Positions 56,938 to 64,000 of a stretch of DNA of 64,000 nucleotides are shown one piece after another. The DNA is taken from the NCBI RefSeq assembly GCF_031323975.1, contig NZ_JAVIWS010000001.1:248001-312000 (forward strand), written 5' to 3'. A program made the position numbers and the translations under genes. This DNA is from Escherichia ruysiae (GTDB taxonomy: Bacteria; Pseudomonadota; Gammaproteobacteria; Enterobacterales; Enterobacteriaceae). A model generated the notes under the pieces. That model searched no databases. It saw nothing but the letters and a program-made list of their open reading frames with translations, and was not told the DNA's origin. Positions within the stretch are counted from its first letter, which is position 1. Each line of letters begins with the position of its first letter.

Positions 56938-57882
56938 TTATTTATACAGGTCTGCGCTGATGGTCAGGTTATTGCCACGTTCCTGCCACTGGCGGGTGAT
57001 GTGGTAATACTTAGCCCCTTTCTTCGCGGCACGTTTAGCAACCTGGTAGGAGACTTCGGTCATGTTGCCGTAGTTACCTGAGAACTTAATGCTGTCGAAC
57101 GGCACCATCATCGCTGCGGTCGCTTTGTTCAGTTCTTCTACTTTAGTGCCGTCAGGTAGCGTGACAGTGTAACGCCCGCCTTTTGATGACTGGGTTTCAA
57201 AGAAGCGACCGACTTCGGAACTTGGTGATGCAGTAGTGGCAACGCCTGGGATTTCAACTTTCTTCGCAGCTTCGCCACCGGCCGCCAGGGCTGCACGTCC
57301 CGCGTCGGAATCCGCCGGGATCACATCCGGGCTTTGTACTACGCGTTTCTTAGCATCTTTTTTATAGATGAAGGCCGTAATGCGCTGGTTACCGCCCTGG
57401 TTGGCATCGATTTGACGAACAATATAGAAAGAGTATGCGCCTTTTGCTTTCGCCGCTTTGGTGATGGCGTCATTGACTTCTGGCTGGCTACGATAGAAGC
57501 CCTGGACAGTGACCGTGTCAAAGGGTTCTATCAGAACAGCCTGATCTTTCGGCAGTTCGACAACACCGTTAATTACGCGATTACTTGTTTCTTCTGCTTT
57601 TTCAGCATCGGCTTTATAGAGGTCAGCGACCACACGCCAGTTACCGCTGTTACCGAAATCTGACGTATCGACAACATAAAAAGAGGCTGCGCCTTCTTTA
57701 TCAGCGCGGCGGGATACGGCTTTGACCGCCTCGCCAATGGCATTGAAACGTCCGGTAACCACTACACGGTCAAAAGGTTTAACCGCTGCCGCTTGCTCCG
57801 GTGTCAGTTCTGTTGCTGCGTTAACGGAGAATGCCGTAGCAGAAAGCAGTGCCGACGCCAGGAGGGTGTTCTTAAGCTTCAT
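56938..57882 (-). CDS. ydgH: YdgH/BhsA/McbA-like (DUF1471) periplasmic protein
   Basis: This 314-residue exported protein has a signal peptide (about residues 1-22, ending VNA). It contains three DUF1471 (BhsA/McbA-like) domains at roughly residues 30-115, 120-185 and 245-314, each with a pattern like FDTVTVQGFYRSQPEVNDAI then a YSFYIVRQI strand. Single-domain relatives are envelope stress or biofilm proteins. A Pro/Ser/Glu-rich linker (~185-245) separates the last domain. It is divergent from pntA. Confidence 0.93.
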   Translation of the reverse strand: MKLKNTLLASALLSATAFSVNAATELTPEQAAAVKPFDRVVVTGRFNAIGEAVKAVSRRADKEGAASFYVVDTSDFGNSGNWRVVADLYKADAEKAEETSNRVINGVVELPKDQAVLIEPFDTVTVQGFYRSQPEVNDAITKAAKAKGAYSFYIVRQIDANQGGNQRITAFIYKKDAKKRVVQSPDVIPADSDAGRAALAAGGEAAKKVEIPGVATTASPSSEVGRFFETQSSKGGRYTVTLPDGTKVEELNKATAAMMVPFDSIKFSGNYGNMTEVSYQVAKRAAKKGAKYYHITRQWQERGNNLTISADLYK

Positions 57883-59935
<2,053 letters not shown>

Positions 59936-59942
59936 GGGGTAA

Positions 59943-61334
<1,392 letters not shown>

Positions 61335-61338
61335 CCCT

Positions 61339-61368
61339 GACGGCCTCTGCGGAGGCCGTTACTCTTTA
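61339..61368. terminator. pntAB terminator
   Basis: ACGGCCTC-TGC-GGAGGCCGT forms a compact stem-loop followed by TACTCTTTATT. It overlaps the end of the convergent tqsA by a few bases. Confidence 0.75.
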
Positions 61369-62393
61369 TTGAGATCGCTTAACAGGACGGCGATGCTTTG
61401 GCCTCCCGCCGTTTGTTCAAGCGCAATTTTGACAATAATCGTCAACGGCACGGAAAGCAGCATTCCCACCGGTCCTAACAACCATCCCCAAAAAATTAAC
61501 GACAAAAAAACTACCAGTGTGGAAAGCCCCAGTCCGCGCCCCATGATGCGCGGCTCCAGAATATTGCCGAAGACCAGATTAATCAGCAGATATCCCGCCA
61601 GTACCAGTAACGCCTCATAGAAACCATTAAACACCAGTACCTGAGCGATAGGGGGGATAGCCGCGAGAACCGAACCAATGTTAGGGATGTAATTAAGCGC
61701 GAAGGCCAGTAATCCCCAGACAAAAGCGAAGCGAACATCGAGTGCGGCGAGCATCGCCCAGGCGACCAGACCGGTGATGATGCTGATGGCTGTTTTCAGC
61801 ACCAGGTAATGCGACACACTGTCAATGGCGCGCTGGATCGCCGCCATACCTTCGACCGGGCGCGCCATCATTTGCTGGAGTTTGCCGGGAAGTTGTGGCA
61901 CTTCGAGCAGCATAAACAGCACCGTCAGCAACAATAAAAATATGGATGACATGGCATTAGATAACTGTGTCAGCAAGTTGGTGAGCAACGTCATCGCCGC
62001 GTTCGGATCAATGTAATGCGCCAGTTGGTCAACCGAGACATCAATACCCGCGCGTTGTAATAAAGGCTCCAGAACTTGCAGAGGCTTTATGATTGAGCTG
62101 CGATACTGTGGCAAAGTGCGGGTCAGCTCATTAAGCGTTGAGCCGAGATAGGCCAGTAATAGCACCATCGCCATCACGATGATTATCATTAAAATCGACA
62201 CAGCCAACACACGCGGCACGCGCCAACGAACCATGCGTTGTACCAGCGGATGAAGAATGACTGCGATAAATAGGGCAAGGATAAAGGGTACGATGATATC
62301 GGCGGCAAAACGGATACCGCAGAGAATAATGACCAGCATTCCCAACATAATGACTATTTTTAGACCATTGAGCGTGATGATCGGCTTTGCCAT
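61359..62393 (-). CDS. tqsA: AI-2 family exporter TqsA
   Basis: This 344-residue inner-membrane protein belongs to the AI-2E (UPF0118/PerM) family and is reported to export autoinducer-2 and affect biofilm formation (older name ydgG). It has about seven membrane helices; the conserved [17 protein letters not shown] loop and [15 protein letters not shown] segment are family hallmarks. Confidence 0.95.
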   Translation of the reverse strand: MAKPIITLNGLKIVIMLGMLVIILCGIRFAADIIVPFILALFIAVILHPLVQRMVRWRVPRVLAVSILMIIIVMAMVLLLAYLGSTLNELTRTLPQYRSSIIKPLQVLEPLLQRAGIDVSVDQLAHYIDPNAAMTLLTNLLTQLSNAMSSIFLLLLTVLFMLLEVPQLPGKLQQMMARPVEGMAAIQRAIDSVSHYLVLKTAISIITGLVAWAMLAALDVRFAFVWGLLAFALNYIPNIGSVLAAIPPIAQVLVFNGFYEALLVLAGYLLINLVFGNILEPRIMGRGLGLSTLVVFLSLIFWGWLLGPVGMLLSVPLTIIVKIALEQTAGGQSIAVLLSDLNKE

Positions 62394-62544
62394 GCGTATC
62401 CCCGTTTTTTCTTCCTTCGCTAATAATATTTTCTTTTTAGCCGTGGCATTATAACGAAAATCAAACTCCTCAGGTAAAGAAATGAAAATGTTTTGAGTTA
62501 ATTCTTAAGCTATGATACAAATCAGACGTGTACAACTACCGAGG

Positions 62545-62590
62545 ACAATTATCATCCGCGATGACGAGAAGCAACACTGCGGATAATTGT
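62545..62590 (+). promoter_or_regulatory. Leader hairpin before the mdtU ORF
   Basis: ACAATTATC and CCGC (62545-62559) pair with GCGG-ATAATTGT (62579-62590), leaving a 2-nt bulge. The left arm overlaps GAGGA at 62541-62545, so folding could hide that purine-rich segment. Confidence 0.55.
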
Positions 62591-62596
62591 AATATT

Positions 62597-62698
62597 ATGG
62601 ACAATTTGTTCAGGACGTTATTTTCTACATTTACTCATTTTCGTACCTCAACCACCATCTTGCTCGCAGGTGAGCAACACTGGCGCAACGCGCTTTAG
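62597..62698 (+). CDS. mdtU: Leader peptide ORF upstream of mdtJI (MdtU-like)
   Basis: This 33-residue ORF (starts MDNLFRTLFSTFTHF, ends HWRNAL) lies 106 bases before mdtJ. It matches the position and size of MdtU, a leader peptide described in E. coli whose translation is needed for spermidine-responsive mdtJI expression. No clear Shine-Dalgarno precedes the ATG at 62597; an in-frame ATG at 62561 would give 45 residues. I rely on position and length, not on a remembered sequence. Confidence 0.65.
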   Translation: MDNLFRTLFSTFTHFRTSTTILLAGEQHWRNAL

Positions 62699-62804
62699 TC
62701 CCTTCCTCTGCCAAAGCTGGCGCTCTGCGCTGGGCTGAATACTTTTCTTTTGGTTTCGCTGAGTCGAGCGAATGTTAAAATAATTCTCTTGCAGGGGAAG
62801 GACG

Positions 62805-63170
62805 ATGTATATTTATTGGGTTTTATTAGGTCTGGCTATTGCCACAGAAATTACCGGCACGCTGTCAATGAAATGGGCGAGCGTTAGTGAGGGAAGCGGC
62901 GGTTTTATTTTAATGCTGGTGATGATTTCGCTGTCATATATATTTCTCTCTTTCGCCGTGAAAAAAATAGCACTTGGCGTGGCTTATGCTCTGTGGGAAG
63001 GTATCGGTATTTTATTTATTACGCTATTTAGTGTTCTGTTATTTGACGAAAGCTTATCGCTGCTAAAAATTGCCGGGTTAACAACCCTGGTGCTCGGGAT
63101 TGTGTTGATTAAATCTGGTACTCGCAAAGTGCGTAAACCCTCGCTGGAGGTGAATCATGGCGCAGTTTGA
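62805..63170 (+). CDS. mdtJ: Spermidine exporter subunit MdtJ (SMR family)
   Basis: This 121-residue small multidrug resistance protein has four membrane helices. The conserved Glu in helix 1 ([14 protein letters not shown]) and [13 protein letters not shown] in helix 3 are typical. It acts as a heteromer with MdtI to export spermidine. GGGAAGG precedes the ATG. Its last 14 bases overlap mdtI. Confidence 0.97.
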   Translation: MYIYWVLLGLAIATEITGTLSMKWASVSEGSGGFILMLVMISLSYIFLSFAVKKIALGVAYALWEGIGILFITLFSVLLFDESLSLLKIAGLTTLVLGIVLIKSGTRKVRKPSLEVNHGAV

Positions 63171-63486
63171 ATGGGTTCACGCCGCCTGGCTGGCACTGGC
63201 AATCGTGCTGGAAATCATTGCTAACGTCTTTTTGAAATATTCTGACGGCTTTCGCCGCAAAGTCTATGGCTTGCTTTCGCTGGCAGCGGTGCTTGCGGCC
63301 TTTAGCTCACTCTCCCAGGCAGTAAAGGGCATAGATTTGTCGGTGGCGTATGCGTTGTGGGGCGGGTTTGGTATTGCTGCCACGTTAGCCGCTGGTTGGA
63401 TCTTGTTTGGTCAACGTTTAAATCGCAAAGGCTGGGTTGGTCTGGTCTTGCTGTTGGCTGGAATGATTATGGTGAAACTCGCCTGA
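63157..63486 (+). CDS. mdtI: Spermidine exporter subunit MdtI (SMR family)
   Basis: This 109-residue SMR protein has four membrane helices with Glu in helix 1 ([14 protein letters not shown]) and [11 protein letters not shown] in helix 3. It forms the pump with MdtJ. It starts inside the end of mdtJ, where CTGGAGG of mdtJ supplies the ribosome site. Confidence 0.97.
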   Translation: MAQFEWVHAAWLALAIVLEIIANVFLKYSDGFRRKVYGLLSLAAVLAAFSSLSQAVKGIDLSVAYALWGGFGIAATLAAGWILFGQRLNRKGWVGLVLLLAGMIMVKLA

Positions 63487-63491
63487 TGACC

Positions 63492-63520
63492 ACGCTGCCC
63501 GATAATGCGGGCAGCGTTTG
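63492..63520. terminator. mdtJI terminator
   Basis: CGCTGCCC (63493-63500) pairs with GGGCAGCG (63509-63516), followed by TTTG. It lies between mdtI and the convergent ydgD. Confidence 0.65.
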
Positions 63521-63524
63521 AACG

Positions 63525-64000
63525 TTATTTCCGGGTCAGTTCTTCGAGTTTGTCGCGAAAACCGGTGACAGAAATGGCCCGGTTATCGGCGCGCCAGCGA
63601 TCTTTTGCTGCAGGAGCTGAACTTTGTACCCCAATTAACTGCCAGCCGTCATCAGTATGAAGCATCAGTGGCGAACCACTGTCACCTGGTAGGGTATCGC
63701 ACTGGTGCGACATTACCGAGGTTTGCGCCCAGCCGGTTATTTCGCAATTTTGATGACTGTACAACGTATCGAGATGATCTTCAGGGTATCCCGCCTGAGT
63801 CACTTTACGACCCGCAGCTTTTAATGCAGCGGTAAGCGCGGTTTTATCTCCCTCAAATAACGGCAACGGCGTAATGCCCGAAGGGGGATTGCGCAGCACA
63901 ATCAAACCGAAATCCCACGGCGCGGCTGCGGGGGGAACAATCCAGCCATCCCCATCCGGCTTTAACCGCTTCCCTAGCGTCGGATCAACGCGGCCTTCGA
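63525..64000 (-). CDS. ydgD: Trypsin-like serine protease homologue YdgD, C-terminal part, truncated by window edge
   Basis: This is the C-terminal ~158 codons of a periplasmic S1 protease-like protein; the frame is open to the window edge and the start is outside. The active-site Ser motif GDSGSPLML and the Asp in [10 protein letters not shown] are visible, and the catalytic His would lie upstream. Cys in NCEITG and [10 protein letters not shown] could form a disulfide. Its substrate is unknown. Confidence 0.9.
   Translation of the reverse strand, partial: EGRVDPTLGKRLKPDGDGWIVPPAAAPWDFGLIVLRNPPSGITPLPLFEGDKTALTAALKAAGRKVTQAGYPEDHLDTLYSHQNCEITGWAQTSVMSHQCDTLPGDSGSPLMLHTDDGWQLIGVQSSAPAAKDRWRADNRAISVTGFRDKLEELTRK

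Larger units (their letters stand above)
62394..62804. promoter_or_regulatory. tqsA-mdtJI intergenic region with mdtJI leader
   Basis: This 411-bp gap carries the divergent tqsA promoter and a long mdtJI 5' leader. The leader includes a hairpin (62545-62590), a 33-codon leader ORF and, just before mdtJ, T/C-rich sequence that could be a termination or processing zone. Confidence 0.65.

Overview
The window is a continuous stretch of enterobacterial core chromosome, almost certainly Escherichia coli or a very close Escherichia. The order ydhP-sodB-mepH-grxD-lhr-rnt-gloA-nemRA ... slyA-slyB-anmK-mliC-pdxH-tyrS-pdxY-gstA-dtpA-nth-rsxEGDCBA-ydgK-cnu-blr-ydgJ-add-malYX-malI-hdhA-uidRABC-ydgA-manA-fumA-fumC-tus-rstBA-ydgC-folM-ydgI-ydgH-pntAB-tqsA-mdtJI-ydgD is the K-12 terminus-region order read in the opposite direction. 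It also carries a TerB replication arrest site and the beta-glucuronidase (uid) operon typical of E. coli. From memory, several proteins (AnmK, Cnu, UidR, SlyA) differ from K-12 at a few percent of positions, so this is not K-12 itself. No prophage, insertion sequence, CRISPR array, rRNA or tRNA was seen. Both edge genes (ydhP, ydgD) are cut by the window.

Region by region. 0-12.4 kb is rich in redox and electrophile defence: Fe-superoxide dismutase, glutaredoxin 4, the NemR-NemA-GloA electrophile operon and periplasmic Cu/Zn SOD, with RNase T and the giant helicase Lhr between them. 12.4-16.7 kb holds the SlyA regulator, the divergent ydhIJK efflux trio and the PhoP-type lipoprotein gene slyB. 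16.9-22.2 kb is a co-directional run for peptidoglycan recycling (anmK), lysozyme inhibition (mliC), pyridoxal phosphate metabolism (pdxH, pdxY) and tyrosyl-tRNA synthetase, ending at gstA. 22.3-31.2 kb holds the di/tripeptide transporter dtpA and the rsxABCDGE-nth operon, an Rnf-type membrane electron-transfer complex with an endonuclease III gene; rsxC contains an exact-period 96-bp repeat array.

31.3-39.2 kb holds nucleoid modulator cnu, small membrane gene blr, ydgJ, adenosine deaminase, the malI/malXY regulon and 7alpha-hydroxysteroid dehydrogenase. 39.4-44.9 kb is uidRABC for glucuronides. 45-57.9 kb carries ydgA, manA, the two fumarases, tus with TerB, the RstBA two-component system, folM, ydgI and ydgH. 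58.4-64 kb carries transhydrogenase pntAB, the AI-2 exporter tqsA, the spermidine exporter mdtJI with a leader ORF, and the start-truncated ydgD protease homologue.

I do not see a convincing previously undescribed system. The best second-look items are regulatory or small-scale: the leader ORF and hairpin before mdtJI, a near-perfect CRP-type site in the otherwise empty nth-dtpA gap, the rsxC repeat array, spaced palindromes at the uid operon, and the overlapping start codons of hdhA.
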